From NCBI RefSeq assembly GCF_014359565.1, contig NZ_JACIZD010000002.1, positions 1 through 64,000 on the forward strand: a stretch of DNA of 64,000 nt, in the 5' to 3' direction. This DNA is from Immundisolibacter sp. GTDB taxonomy: Bacteria > Pseudomonadota > Gammaproteobacteria > Immundisolibacterales > Immundisolibacteraceae. The position numbers were made by a program, and so were the translations under genes. Of the stretch, positions 15,229-23,832 are shown piece by piece. The notes beneath the pieces are model-generated. The model saw only the letters and a program-made list of their open reading frames with translations, did no database searches and had not been told where the DNA came from. The first letter of the stretch is position 1. The number at the start of each line of letters is the position of its first letter.

Positions 15229-16604
15229 GGTGCGAGCCCGGCGTCGGTCAGTGCCTGCTCGAGCTCGGCCAGCAGCGCCGGCTGATCGGCCCAGTTGGCG
15301 CGCAGGCGCGCCAGATCGCGGGCAAAGGCCCGCTCGAACGCGGGGCGTCGCCGGTGGCGGCGCAGGGCATCGAGGTCCAGCAGCATCAGGTTGTCGTCTT
15401 GGTCGACCAGCAGGTTGGTGGCCTTGAGGTCACCATGACTCAGATTCAGGCGCTTTAAGTCCCGCAGCAGCGCGCACAGGCGGTCCAGCAGCGCCGCCCG
15501 CCGCCCCGGCGCGGCCGCCGCCAGCGCGGCGCCGAGTAGTTCCCCCGGCACGTACTCGCTGAGGTACCAGGCCCGTCCGCGCAGGCAGCCGAAGCGGTTT
15601 TCCAGCAGCGCCACCGGCCGCGGCGTCGGCAGGCCCCACAGCATCAGGCGCTGCGCATTGCGCCAGCTGTGCCAGGCGCGGCTGGGTCGCCAGCAGCGGC
15701 GCAGCCAGTGGCCGAAATTCTTCAAATTGTAGCGTTTCACCACCCGTGGCCGGCCGTCGATATCGACCCGCACCACGCTGGCGCTGTTGCCGCGCTTGAG
15801 CCAGTCGGCATTCAGGTTCTCGAACGGCGCATCCGGCGCGGCCAGCCACGCGCGCAGGGCCGGCGTATCGTCACGGCGATCGAGCACCTGCAGCCGACGC
15901 AGCGTGCGGCGGGCATCGAAGGCCGTGCAAGTGCGAAGCGCCTTGTCGATGTGCTGCATCTCGCGCCGGCGCCGCGCACGGTCGATCAGCCGCTGCAGGT
16001 CCTCGCGCGGCAGCGGCCGGGCGATGGCGCCATACAGCGCGCACCACTCGCCGAGGCGCTCATCCACGGCCGGCGGGAACTGCGCCAGCCACAGGGCCAG
16101 GTTGCCAAGCGCCCGCCGGGCCGGCAGCGGCTGAGCCGATGTGCGGATGCCGGCGCCGTCGAGCGTCCAGGCCACGCCGCTGCGCACCAGAAAATTGGCC
16201 AGGTGTGCGTCGCGCTGCTCGACGCCGGCGGCATGGTGGGAAGCCACCGCCCGCAGCACGGCCGGCAAGGCGGCCTCGGCCAGCGCATCGGCGCCGGCGC
16301 CGGGCAGCCACGCGGTCAGGACCAGCCAGCCCGGCGGTTCATCGAGCGCGCCCGCGTAAAGCACGTCCGGCGCCGCGATGCCACGTCGATGCAGGGCCTC
16401 GAAGCCATGCCACTCGCGCTCGAAGTGGCGCCGCGCCTGCCGGCCGGCCAGAAACAGCTTGGCCACCACCGGCCGCTGATCGCGCTCCAGGGTGCCGGCC
16501 AGCGTCCAGCGGCGGCCCGGCAGGATGCGCAAGGCACAGTCGCAGTGCAGAAGGCCGAGCTCCGGCACGTCGATCCGCAGCGGCAGGTCGGGCAGTCCGC
16601 TCAC
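15225..16604 (-). CDS. Tandem LPS-core kinase-like protein (two kinase lobes)
   Basis: This 459-residue protein holds two successive kinase-like catalytic loops, one in VEQRDAHLANFLV (~res 145-157) and one in LNLSHGDLKATNLLV (~405-419), the second followed by LLDLDAL. It resembles the long kinase-like protein between waaP and the carbamoyltransferase gene in Pseudomonas LPS core clusters. It probably phosphorylates core sugars or assists WaaP on the cytoplasmic face of the inner membrane. The GTG start at 16604 is chosen because it overlaps the waaP stop (GTGA), in line with the rest of the operon; longer readings would run deep into waaP. Confidence 0.7.
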   Translation of the reverse strand: MSGLPDLPLRIDVPELGLLHCDCALRILPGRRWTLAGTLERDQRPVVAKLFLAGRQARRHFEREWHGFEALHRRGIAAPDVLYAGALDEPPGWLVLTAWLPGAGADALAEAALPAVLRAVASHHAAGVEQRDAHLANFLVRSGVAWTLDGAGIRTSAQPLPARRALGNLALWLAQFPPAVDERLGEWCALYGAIARPLPREDLQRLIDRARRRREMQHIDKALRTCTAFDARRTLRRLQVLDRRDDTPALRAWLAAPDAPFENLNADWLKRGNSASVVRVDIDGRPRVVKRYNLKNFGHWLRRCWRPSRAWHSWRNAQRLMLWGLPTPRPVALLENRFGCLRGRAWYLSEYVPGELLGAALAAAAPGRRAALLDRLCALLRDLKRLNLSHGDLKATNLLVDQDDNLMLLDLDALRRHRRRPAFERAFARDLARLRANWADQPALLAELEQALTDAGLAP

Positions 16605-17431
16605 ACCGGCACCGGCAGGCGCGGCGTGCGTCCATGCGCCTTGCGATACAGAAAAACCGCCTGCCGGCTCACCTGGCGCCAGAACGGCCGGCCAAGCTGT
16701 GCCCGCAGCGGCGTGCCGCCGTACAGGCGCATGAAGCGGTAGCAGTCGTGGCGCGTCAGGCCCGCATCCAGGGCCGAGAAATACAGGCCGGCAATGTCCT
16801 TCAGCCGCCAACGCCGCGGCGTGCGCCGGCGCAGCTGCACCCGGTGCAGGTCGATCAGGTGCAGGTCGAGCCGGCCACCGGGCTGCGTGAGACCCGGACT
16901 GTCCTGCCGCAGCAGGAAGTGGCACAGGTAGAAATCGCGGTGGTTCACGCCGTGCTCGTGCAGGGTGCGGGCGGTGCTGGCCAGCTGCCGCAGCAGCTGG
17001 CGTTTCAGGATCAACTGCTCGGCAGTCCAGTGCGAACGCTCACCCCAGCCGGCGCACAGCTCCTCCAGGCTCAGCGTGTCCTGCAGCGCCACGGTGAGCG
17101 CGAAGGACGCGTGCCGGGCCGGGTTGCGGCCGCGCTGCCCCCAGCCGGCCAGCTGCAGGGTCGGGATGCCGAGCGCCTCCAGACGGCGGATGGCGCGCAC
17201 TTCGGTGCCGGCGCCCAGCACCGGCAGGCGCAGCTGCAGCAGGTTCTTGAAGATTTCCCGCCAGCCGACGCCGCGGTGGCGCTTCAGGAAATAGTCTTGG
17301 CCGGCGATCGACACGCGCAGCGTCTGCCGGCCGCCGGTCTCCCGGTAGACCTCGCCGGGCATGCTCATCAGCGCGTCGAACGGATCGGCGCCGAGCGCGC
17401 CCCGCACGACCGGCTCGAGCTCCAGCCTCAT
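16601..17431 (-). CDS. waaP: LPS core heptose(I) kinase WaaP/RfaP
   Basis: This 276-residue enzyme phosphorylates heptose I of the inner core, using ATP in the cytoplasm. It has the WaaP N-terminal domain (MSMPGEVYRETGGRQTLR), the substrate Lys region in FLKRHRGVGWREIFKNLLQLRLPVLGA, the catalytic loop HEHGVNHRDFYLCHFLL (~170-186) and the metal-binding Asp in HLIDLHRV. The length is that of the family. ATG overlaps the waaG stop (ATGA). Inner-core phosphates are needed for outer-membrane barrier function in related bacteria. Confidence 0.92.
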   Translation of the reverse strand: MRLELEPVVRGALGADPFDALMSMPGEVYRETGGRQTLRVSIAGQDYFLKRHRGVGWREIFKNLLQLRLPVLGAGTEVRAIRRLEALGIPTLQLAGWGQRGRNPARHASFALTVALQDTLSLEELCAGWGERSHWTAEQLILKRQLLRQLASTARTLHEHGVNHRDFYLCHFLLRQDSPGLTQPGGRLDLHLIDLHRVQLRRRTPRRWRLKDIAGLYFSALDAGLTRHDCYRFMRLYGGTPLRAQLGRPFWRQVSRQAVFLYRKAHGRTPRLPVPV

Positions 17432-18540
17432 CGGCGCAGCACCTGTTCGATCGTGTCGGCGGCGCGATCGTGCAGATGCCACAGGTCCTGCGTGCGCCCG
17501 TAGGCGATGCCGGCCTGCCGCCAGGCCGGGCGCTCGTCGCCGCCGAGCATGCGCGCCAGGGCGGCATCCAGGTCGGCCTGCCGAAACGGCTCCGGCAACA
17601 CCAGCCCGCAGCCGCTGGCCGCCACGTGCTCGGCGTAGCCGCACACGGCGGTGGTCAGCACCGGCAGCCCGGCCACCACCGCCTCGATCAGCACCGCGCC
17701 GGTGTTTTCGTAATAGGCCGGGTGCAGCAGCAAATCGGCGCCCTGCAGGAAGCGCGGAATGTCGTCCCGGCCGGGCAGGATGGTGAGCGCCCCGCCGATA
17801 CCTAAGCGCCGCGCCAGGCGCAGGAACGGCCCCGGCTTGTCGCGGCCGATGGCGATTAGCCGGCAGCGCGCGCGCAGCCTCTCCGGCAGCGCCGCCAGCG
17901 CGCGCAGGCTGCGGTCCAGGCCCTTCATGCGAAAGCCCGAGCCGACCTGCAGCAGCAGGAACTGATCTTCGCCGACGCCGAACTCGGCCCGCAGCGCGGC
18001 GCGCAGCTCGGCGGCATCCGGTCCGGCGCGCCGATCCGGGGTGATGCCCGGCGGCAGCAGGTGAAAGCGCGCCGGCGGCGTGTGCCAGGCGGCCTGGTAT
18101 CGGGCGGCCTCGGCGGCGGAGATGGCCAGGATCTGCGTGCGCCCGGCCGGATCGAACACCGCCCGCTCGGCCGCCACGAAGGCCCGGTAACGCCCCGACA
18201 GGCGGTGCCAGAACGCCCGCTGCGCCATGCGCGCCAGGTAGCAGGTGTCGGCGGCGTAGTAGACATCCAGCCCCGGCAGCTTGTTGAAGCCCACCCGGCC
18301 GTCGAAGTCCCGCGCCGCCACGGCGAAGGCGCGCGCAAAGTGCGCATACCGGGCGTGGTTGGTCAGGCCCCGCGCCGGCAGCAGATGCACCGGCAACTGC
18401 GGATCGCGCGCGCCCTGCCAGGCGATGGTGAAGAACTCCACCGCATGCCCGCGTGCCAGCAGCAGGCGCCCGATGCGCAGTGCATCGCGCTGCATGCCAC
18501 CGTAGGGAAAGTACTTGAACAGGCAAAAGGCGATCCTCAT
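17428..18540 (-). CDS. waaG: LPS core glucosyltransferase I WaaG/RfaG
   Basis: This 370-residue GT4 (GT-B fold) glycosyltransferase opens with MRIAFCLFKYFPYGGMQRD, a close match to WaaG. It also has the LPPGI linker, the donor-binding region VGSGFRMKGLDRSLRALA, and the E-x7-E signature in YYENTGAVLIEAVVAGLPVL. It should transfer a hexose from a UDP-sugar onto heptose II of the core. The start overlaps the waaC stop (ATGA). It precedes waaP as in Pseudomonas and Escherichia core operons. Confidence 0.9.
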   Translation of the reverse strand: MRIAFCLFKYFPYGGMQRDALRIGRLLLARGHAVEFFTIAWQGARDPQLPVHLLPARGLTNHARYAHFARAFAVAARDFDGRVGFNKLPGLDVYYAADTCYLARMAQRAFWHRLSGRYRAFVAAERAVFDPAGRTQILAISAAEAARYQAAWHTPPARFHLLPPGITPDRRAGPDAAELRAALRAEFGVGEDQFLLLQVGSGFRMKGLDRSLRALAALPERLRARCRLIAIGRDKPGPFLRLARRLGIGGALTILPGRDDIPRFLQGADLLLHPAYYENTGAVLIEAVVAGLPVLTTAVCGYAEHVAASGCGLVLPEPFRQADLDAALARMLGGDERPAWRQAGIAYGRTQDLWHLHDRAADTIEQVLRR

Positions 18541-19562
18541 GCCGCCTCCAGCAGCTGCCCCAGCTGCGCCCACACGGCATCCGGGCCGAGCTGCCCGTAG
18601 CAGGGCGGATGCACGGCACCCTCGGCCGCGAAGCGGCATACCCGGCGCAGGCACGGCGCGCACGGATACACCGCCTGCGCGCGCCGCTGACGTGCGCCCC
18701 AGGTGCCGGTCAGCTGCGGATCGGTGGCGCCATACAGGGCCAGCGTCGGCACGCCCAGCGCCGTGGCCAAGTGCGTCGGGCCACTGTCGACGCCGATCAC
18801 GCCCTGCGCGCCGGCCAGCGTCGCGGCCAGTTCGGGCAGGCGCAGCGGCGCCAGCACCCGGGCATGGGCGTGGCCGCCGGCCAGTCGCTCGGCCCTGGCG
18901 CGCTCCACGGCATCACCCCACGGCAAGAGCACCCGCCGGCCGGCGCGCCCGGCGATCTCGATCAACGCCCGCCAGTGGGCATCCGGCCACAGCTTGCTCG
19001 GCCAGGTGCTGCCGTGCAGGAACACCAGATAGTCGCCATCCGCCACCGACGCCGGCAGGCGCGTGCGGTCGATGCCGTAAGCGGGCTGATCCGGTCCCGG
19101 CCGGTAGCCGAGCGCACCGCCGAACAGCGCCCGCAGCCGCTGCACCGCATGCTGGTGCCGATCCACCGGCACCGCGCGGTCGTAGACGAAGGCCGCCAGG
19201 CCCTCGCGCGCGCTGCGGCGGTCGAAACCCACCCGCGGCCCGCGCGCCAGCAGCGTCACCGGCGCGGTCTTGAGCAGGCCCTGCGCGTCCAGCACGCAGT
19301 CGTAGCGCTGCGCACGCAACTGGCGCAGGAAGTCCGGCAGCTGCCGGCTGCGCCAGGCGGCCAGCGGCGCGCGCCGCCAGCGCCGCAGCGCGACCGGGAT
19401 CACGCGCGTCACCGCCGGGTGCCAGGCGGGGATCGCGGCGTAGGCCTCCTCCACCACCCAGTGGCATTCCAGCGCCGGCAGCCGCGCGCGGGCCTCGGTC
19501 AGCGCCGGCAGGGCATGCAGCACGTCGCCGAGCGACGAGGTCTTGACCAGCAGCAGCTTCAC
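18537..19562 (-). CDS. waaC: LPS heptosyltransferase I WaaC/RfaC
   Basis: This 341-residue GT9 enzyme adds the first L,D-heptose from ADP-heptose to Kdo-lipid A. It opens with the family start KLLLVKTSSLGDVLHALPAL, followed by WVVEEAY and the C-terminal donor-site motif GVIGVDSGPTHLATALGVPTLALYG. A cluster of cysteines near the end (CAPCLRRVC) is common in this family. The GTG start at 19562 overlaps the waaF stop by 4 nt; readings starting earlier would lie within waaF. Confidence 0.92.
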   Translation of the reverse strand: MKLLLVKTSSLGDVLHALPALTEARARLPALECHWVVEEAYAAIPAWHPAVTRVIPVALRRWRRAPLAAWRSRQLPDFLRQLRAQRYDCVLDAQGLLKTAPVTLLARGPRVGFDRRSAREGLAAFVYDRAVPVDRHQHAVQRLRALFGGALGYRPGPDQPAYGIDRTRLPASVADGDYLVFLHGSTWPSKLWPDAHWRALIEIAGRAGRRVLLPWGDAVERARAERLAGGHAHARVLAPLRLPELAATLAGAQGVIGVDSGPTHLATALGVPTLALYGATDPQLTGTWGARQRRAQAVYPCAPCLRRVCRFAAEGAVHPPCYGQLGPDAVWAQLGQLLEAA

Positions 19563-20557
19563 GCCAGCAGCTGCGCGGCGGCGGCCAGCACCTGGTCCGG
19601 CGCCAGATCGTTCAGGCAGCGCAGATGGCCGAGTGGGCACTCGCGCTGGAAGCAGGGACTGCATGGCAGGCCAAGACTCAGCACCCGGGCGCGATCCGAC
19701 AGCGGCGGCGTGAAACCCGGATCGGAGGAGCCGTACACCGCCACCAGCGGCCGGCCGAAGGCTGCGGCCACGTGCATGAGGCCGCTGTCGTTGCTGACCA
19801 CCAGCTCCGCAGCGGCAATCAGGTCGCAGGCCTGACCCAGATTGGTGCGCCCGGCCAGATCCACGCAGCCGTCGTCCGCGGCGGCGTTGACGGCGGCGGC
19901 GGCCGGCGCATCCTTGGCCGAACCGAGCAGCCACACCTGCCAGCCCTGCGCCCGGTAATGCCGCGCCACGGCCGCGAAGTGCTGCGCCGGCCAGCGCTTG
20001 GCGGGACCATATTCGGCGCCCACGCACAGCACCAGCACGCGCCCTGCCCTGCCATCCAGGCCCAGCGCCGCCAGCGTGCCGGCCACCGCCGCCGGATCGG
20101 CGTGCAGGCGCGGCCGCAGATCGGCCGGCAGCGGCGCACCGGGAGCGAGCCCCAGCGCCGCGAAGCGCTGCACCGTCATCGGCAGCGCGCGCTTGTCGAG
20201 GCGCCGGGCGTCGTTCAGGAGGCCGTAACGCAGCTCGCGCACGAAGCCGGTGCGGGTCCGGATGCGGGCAAAAAACGGGATCAGCGCCGACTTCCACGAG
20301 CCGGGCAGCACGATGGCCTGCCGGTACTGGCCGCGCAGCGCCCGGCCGATACGCCAGCGCTCGGCCAGCGCCAGCGCACCGTGGCCGATGGGCAGGTCGA
20401 TGGCGTGGCGCAGCTGCGGCATGCGCGCCAGCAGCGGGCGCGACCAGGCCGGCGCCAGCACGTCGATGGCCGGTGCCGGCCGGCGCTGTTTCAGCCCAGC
20501 CAGCAGCGGTTCGATCATCACCATGTCGCCGACCCAGGACGGGCCGACCACCAGCAC
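19559..20557 (-). CDS. waaF: LPS heptosyltransferase II WaaF/RfaF
   Basis: This 332-residue GT9 enzyme adds heptose II to the inner core. It has the N terminus LVVGPSWVGDMVMIEPLL, GAEYGPAKRWPAQHFA, and the donor site ELVVSNDSGLMHVAAAFGRPLVAVYGSSDPG. The CSPCFQRECPLGHLRCL tail is typical. The start is GTG at 20557 with TGAGGA upstream; no in-frame ATG lies between it and the CHCC protein gene, which ends 16 nt away. It heads the run of core genes. Confidence 0.92.
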   Translation of the reverse strand: MLVVGPSWVGDMVMIEPLLAGLKQRRPAPAIDVLAPAWSRPLLARMPQLRHAIDLPIGHGALALAERWRIGRALRGQYRQAIVLPGSWKSALIPFFARIRTRTGFVRELRYGLLNDARRLDKRALPMTVQRFAALGLAPGAPLPADLRPRLHADPAAVAGTLAALGLDGRAGRVLVLCVGAEYGPAKRWPAQHFAAVARHYRAQGWQVWLLGSAKDAPAAAAVNAAADDGCVDLAGRTNLGQACDLIAAAELVVSNDSGLMHVAAAFGRPLVAVYGSSDPGFTPPLSDRARVLSLGLPCSPCFQRECPLGHLRCLNDLAPDQVLAAAAQLLA

Positions 20558-20573
20558 CGCGCCGGCGGCGTCC

Positions 20574-20780
20574 TCAGGCGGCAGTCTGGTCAGCCTCGCG
20601 CACCAGCACGAACACCGCCCCGCAGTAGGGGCATTTTTCCTCGCCGGTCTCCTCGATCGGCAGGAACACCCGCGGGTGCGAATTCCACCGGGTCATGCCC
20701 GGCATGGGGCAGCACAGCGGCAGGTCGCGGGCGGTGACCTGGTAACGGTTCTCGGCATTGGCCGGAATTTCGCGGGTCAT
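20574..20780 (-). CDS. CHCC-type zinc-finger protein
   Basis: This 68-residue protein of the zf-CHCC family (COG4391) has Cys in LPLCCPMP, His in WNSHPRVFLPI, and the CxxC knuckle in EKCPYCGAVFVL. Its relatives include the small zinc-binding subunit related to complex I NDUFS6/NuoX-like proteins; the function in gammaproteobacteria is not settled. In many of them, as here, it sits between ilvE and the heptosyltransferase genes. It is 7 nt downstream of ilvE and probably co-transcribed. Confidence 0.85.
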   Translation of the reverse strand: MTREIPANAENRYQVTARDLPLCCPMPGMTRWNSHPRVFLPIEETGEEKCPYCGAVFVLVREADQTAA

Positions 20781-20787
20781 GGCAGCC

Positions 20788-21711
20788 TCACTTCACCGGG
20801 GTCAGCCAGTCGAGATGGCCGTCCAGTTCGCCGTTGACGGTGGCGAAGTAGCGATCCTGCAGCAGCTTGGTGATCGGGCCGGGCCGGCCCTCGCCGATCA
20901 GGCGGTCGTCCAGGGAGCGGATCGGCGTGACTTCCGCCGCGGTGCCAGTGAAGAAGGCCTCGTCGGCGATGTACACCTCGTCGCGGGTGATGCGCTTCTC
21001 GCGCACCTCGTAACCGGCCTCGCGCGCCAGGGTGATGACCGTGTCGCGGGTGATGCCTTCCAGCGCCGCGGTGATGTCCGGCGTGTAGATCACGCCCTTG
21101 CGGATGACGAACACGTTCTCGCCGCTGCCCTCGGCCACGTAGCCGTCCACGTCCAGCAGCAGCGCCTCGTCGTAGCCGCAGGCCTGCGCCTCGCGCAGCG
21201 CCAGCATGGAGTTGATGTAGTTGCCGGTGGCCTTGGTGCGGCACATGGTGACGTTGATGTGGTGGCGCGCATAGGACGAGGTGCGCAGGCGCACGCCGCG
21301 CTCGAGCGCGCCCTCGCCCAGGTACTCGCCCCACTTCCAGGCCGCCACGATCACGTGCACGGTCAGGTTCGGCGCGCTCACGCCCATCGCTTCGGAGCCG
21401 TAGAACGCCAGCGGGCGCACGTAGCCGCCTTCCAGCTTGTTCTCGCGGATGGCCGCCAGGCAGGCGTCGGCAATCTGCTCGCGGCTGAACGGGATGTGCA
21501 TCTGCAGGATGTGCGCCGACGTGAACATGCGCTCGACATGCTCGGGCAGCCGAAACAGCGCCGTGCCGCGGGGGGTTTTGTAGGCGCGGATGCCCTCGAA
21601 CACGCCCATGCCGTAGTGCAGGGAGTGGGTCAGCACGTGCACCTTGGCCTCGCGCCAGGGGACCATCTCCCCGTCGAACCAGATGACGCCGTCCCGATCT
21701 TCCATGCCCAT
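20788..21711 (-). CDS. ilvE: Branched-chain amino acid aminotransferase IlvE
   Basis: This 307-residue fold-type IV PLP enzyme interconverts Val, Leu and Ile with their 2-oxo acids. Motifs are HSLHYGMGVFEGIRAY, the PLP lysine in MCRTKATGNYINSMLA (~res 160), the glutamate in GYVAEGSGENVFVI, and the phosphate-binding FFTGTAAEVTPI. The ATG at 21711 has GGAGAC upstream; a second ATG two codons in is possible. A hairpin with a T-run lies in its leader (21747-21779). It is the first gene of the ilvE-CHCC-waaF unit. Confidence 0.92.
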   Translation of the reverse strand: MGMEDRDGVIWFDGEMVPWREAKVHVLTHSLHYGMGVFEGIRAYKTPRGTALFRLPEHVERMFTSAHILQMHIPFSREQIADACLAAIRENKLEGGYVRPLAFYGSEAMGVSAPNLTVHVIVAAWKWGEYLGEGALERGVRLRTSSYARHHINVTMCRTKATGNYINSMLALREAQACGYDEALLLDVDGYVAEGSGENVFVIRKGVIYTPDITAALEGITRDTVITLAREAGYEVREKRITRDEVYIADEAFFTGTAAEVTPIRSLDDRLIGEGRPGPITKLLQDRYFATVNGELDGHLDWLTPVK

Positions 21712-21746
21712 GGCACGAGTCTCCGCTGTATCGCCGTTTTGAAGAC

Positions 21747-21779
21747 AAAAACGCCGCCCGGTGTACGCGGACGGCGGCG
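21747..21779 (-). terminator. Terminator-like hairpin in the ilvE leader
   Basis: On the minus strand a 7-bp stem (21773-21779 with 21752-21758) is followed by five T (21751-21747), only 36 nt before the ilvE start codon. No minus-strand gene lies just upstream that it could serve, so it may attenuate ilvE transcription. The stem is short, so this could be chance. Confidence 0.35.
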
Positions 21780-21886
21780 GGCAAGTTTACACGCTGGCCG
21801 GCCGGCGCTGACGGCTGACACCAAGGACACCGGCTGGGCTGGTTAAACTCCCGCCGCCCCCACCGTCACCACCCACGAGGTTCGCC

Positions 21887-22219
21887 ATGTTCTACAAGCT
21901 GGTCGCCGTCACGCTGTTCGTGTCCTTCATCGCCATGTCCACGTCCGGGCTGCTGATGTTCTTCATCGAAAGGCCGTCATTCACCATCCAGATGCACCCG
22001 GTGCACAAGCTGTTCGGGCTGGTGATGGTGGCGGCGATGACGGCGCATATCGCGCTCAACTGGCGCGCCTTGCGCAACTACGTGCGGGCCCGCGCGGTGG
22101 CGCTGACCGGCGGCGCGCTGGTGGCGCTGCTGGTGGTGCTGTACGCCGTGGCCATCAACAACGAACTGCCGCCCGAAATCGCGCAGCCGCTGGACGCGCT
22201 GGGCGCACAGGCCGAATAA
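21887..22219 (+). CDS. DUF4405-like small membrane protein
   Basis: This 110-residue protein has three predicted membrane segments (res ~3-25, ~38-60, ~72-92). Histidines at HPVHKLFG and AHIALNWR are placed like the haem-ligating histidines of small cytochrome b-type (DUF4405) proteins. It could be a haem-binding or electron-transfer membrane protein; that is suggestion only. GAGG precedes the ATG. It is divergent from ilvE and lies 58 nt upstream of the Crp/Fnr-like box of the Rieske oxygenase gene. Confidence 0.6.
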   Translation: MFYKLVAVTLFVSFIAMSTSGLLMFFIERPSFTIQMHPVHKLFGLVMVAAMTAHIALNWRALRNYVRARAVALTGGALVALLVVLYAVAINNELPPEIAQPLDALGAQAE

Positions 22220-22277
22220 CAGCATCTGAATAACAGCACCGTCCGGCGGCCGGCGCGGTCGCCGGACGGTGCCGGCA

Positions 22278-22318
22278 TTGACGCGCGTCAAGACCGCCGC
22301 CGGCCGCACGGCCACAGT
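22278..22318 (+). promoter_or_regulatory. Crp/Fnr-like box and -10 for Rieske oxygenase gene
   Basis: TTGAC-GCGC-GTCAA at 22278-22291 is a perfect inverted repeat. CACAGT at 22313-22318 is a weak -10-like hexamer exactly 21 nt beyond it, as at the dioxygenase promoter near 800. It predicts a start near 22325, 30 nt before the ATG. Confidence 0.55.
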
Positions 22319-22354
22319 TTCCCGTCATCGATAACCGAGGCGGGAGAACGCGGC

Positions 22355-23707
22355 ATGAAACCCAACGACATTGACCAGCTGATCGTCGACCGGCCGGATG
22401 ATTGGCTGTTCGAGGTCAGCCGCAGCCTGTTCACGGACCAGGAACTGTTCGACCTGGAGATGCAGCACATCTTCGAGGGCACCTGGATCTTCCTGTGCCA
22501 CGAAAGCCAGGTCGCCCGGCCAAACGACTTTTTCCGCACCCGCATGGGCCGCCAGCCGGTGATCGTCACGCGTGACGCCAACGGCGCCGTGCACGCCTTC
22601 CTGAATGCCTGCCCGCACCGCGGCGCGGCGCTGTGCCGCACCGCCCATGGCAACCAGAAGTTCATCACCTGCCCCTATCACGGCTGGGTGTTCGACAGCG
22701 CCGGGCGCAACGTGGACATCAAGGACCAGGACAAGGGCGCCTATCCGGACGCCTTCCAGCGCGCCAATCACGATCTCGCCCCGGTGCCGCGGGTGGGCGT
22801 GTACCAGGGCTTCGTGTTCGGCAGCCTGAACGCCGACGTGCCGGAGCTGGAAACGCACCTGGGCAACACGCGGCCGTTCATCGACATGCTGGCCGGCATG
22901 GGGCCGGATGGCGCCGAGGTGCTGCGCGGCTCGTCCACCTACACCTACCGCGGCAACTGGAAGATGCAGTGCGAGAACGGCATCGACGGTTACCACTTCA
23001 CCAGCGTGCACGGCAATTACGTGGGCGTCATCACGCGGCGGCTGGAAGGTGCGCAGTCCGGCGATCGGCCGGACAAGGTCAAGACCGGCTTCGACAAGAA
23101 CGCGCTGGCCGGCCGCACCGGCAGCTATGACCTCGGCCGCGGCCACGCCATGATCTGGAGCACCTTCCCGCGGCCGGAAAACCGTCCGCTGTGGGACAGC
23201 CGGGACGAGGTCAAGGCGCGCATGGGCGAGGTGTACGCCGACTGGATGCTGCGCCGTCAGCGCAACCTGCTGGTCTACCCGAACGTGAACCTGATGGAGC
23301 AGGCCTCGTCGCAGATCCGCGTGTTCCAGCCGATCGCGCCCGGCCTGACGCAGGTGCAGATCTACTGCATCGCGCCCAAGGGCGAGAGCCGTGGCCAGCG
23401 CGAGCGGCGCATCCGCCAGTACGAGGATTTCTTCAACGCCACCGGCATGGCGACGCCGGACGACCTGACCGAGTTCGAGGCCTGCCAGGACGGCTTTCAG
23501 GCCCGCTACGTGGCCTGGCAGCAGGGCTACGACCGCGGCATGACGCGCATGCTCAAGGGCGCCGACGACATGGCGCAGCAGCTTGGCATCAGCCCGGAGT
23601 CGAGCGGTCCGGACATCATGGACGAGACGCTGTACTACGGTCAGTACCGCGAGTGGCGGCGGCTGATCGGGCGCGGGGTCAGCGGGCAGAAAAACCGTAT
23701 CGGCTGA
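22355..23707 (+). CDS. Ring-hydroxylating dioxygenase, alpha subunit (BenA/AntA-like)
   Basis: This 450-residue oxygenase component has the Rieske [2Fe-2S] motif as CPHRGA...CPYHGW (~res 88-111) and the catalytic iron site in CENGIDGYHFTSVH (~208-221), with the bridging Asp and both His. Length and motifs fit benzoate/anthranilate-type alpha subunits, which place two hydroxyls on an aromatic ring and need an electron-transfer partner. No beta subunit gene adjoins it, though one exists at 31377. GGGAGAA precedes the ATG and a Crp/Fnr-like box lies 63 nt upstream. The minus-strand ferredoxin gene beyond could supply electrons. Confidence 0.9.
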   Translation: MKPNDIDQLIVDRPDDWLFEVSRSLFTDQELFDLEMQHIFEGTWIFLCHESQVARPNDFFRTRMGRQPVIVTRDANGAVHAFLNACPHRGAALCRTAHGNQKFITCPYHGWVFDSAGRNVDIKDQDKGAYPDAFQRANHDLAPVPRVGVYQGFVFGSLNADVPELETHLGNTRPFIDMLAGMGPDGAEVLRGSSTYTYRGNWKMQCENGIDGYHFTSVHGNYVGVITRRLEGAQSGDRPDKVKTGFDKNALAGRTGSYDLGRGHAMIWSTFPRPENRPLWDSRDEVKARMGEVYADWMLRRQRNLLVYPNVNLMEQASSQIRVFQPIAPGLTQVQIYCIAPKGESRGQRERRIRQYEDFFNATGMATPDDLTEFEACQDGFQARYVAWQQGYDRGMTRMLKGADDMAQQLGISPESSGPDIMDETLYYGQYREWRRLIGRGVSGQKNRIG

Positions 23708-23718
23708 CGAGCCCGTTC

Positions 23719-23830
23719 GGCCCGCGGGCGGGCCTCCCACCAAAGCCTACAAAGACGGATATCGCCGCGCCCCCAGCGCGAATGCGCGCAGCGCCCGACG
23801 TCCCGGTTGCGGGCATGGCCCGCTCCCAGC
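23719..23830. repeat. Two REP-like palindromes
   Basis: GGCCCGCGGGCGGGCCTCCCAC (23719-23740) and GCGGGCATGGCCCGCTCCCA (23811-23830) belong to the same dispersed palindrome types as those at 2231-2252 and 57229-57250. They lie between the convergent Rieske and ferredoxin genes. Confidence 0.55.
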
Positions 23831-23832
23831 AA

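Noticed and set aside
16601-18619. Very long minus-strand reading joining WaaP to upstream sequence
   Set aside because: Only the part from 17431 matches WaaP; the rest is out of frame with waaG, which has its own intact frame and start.
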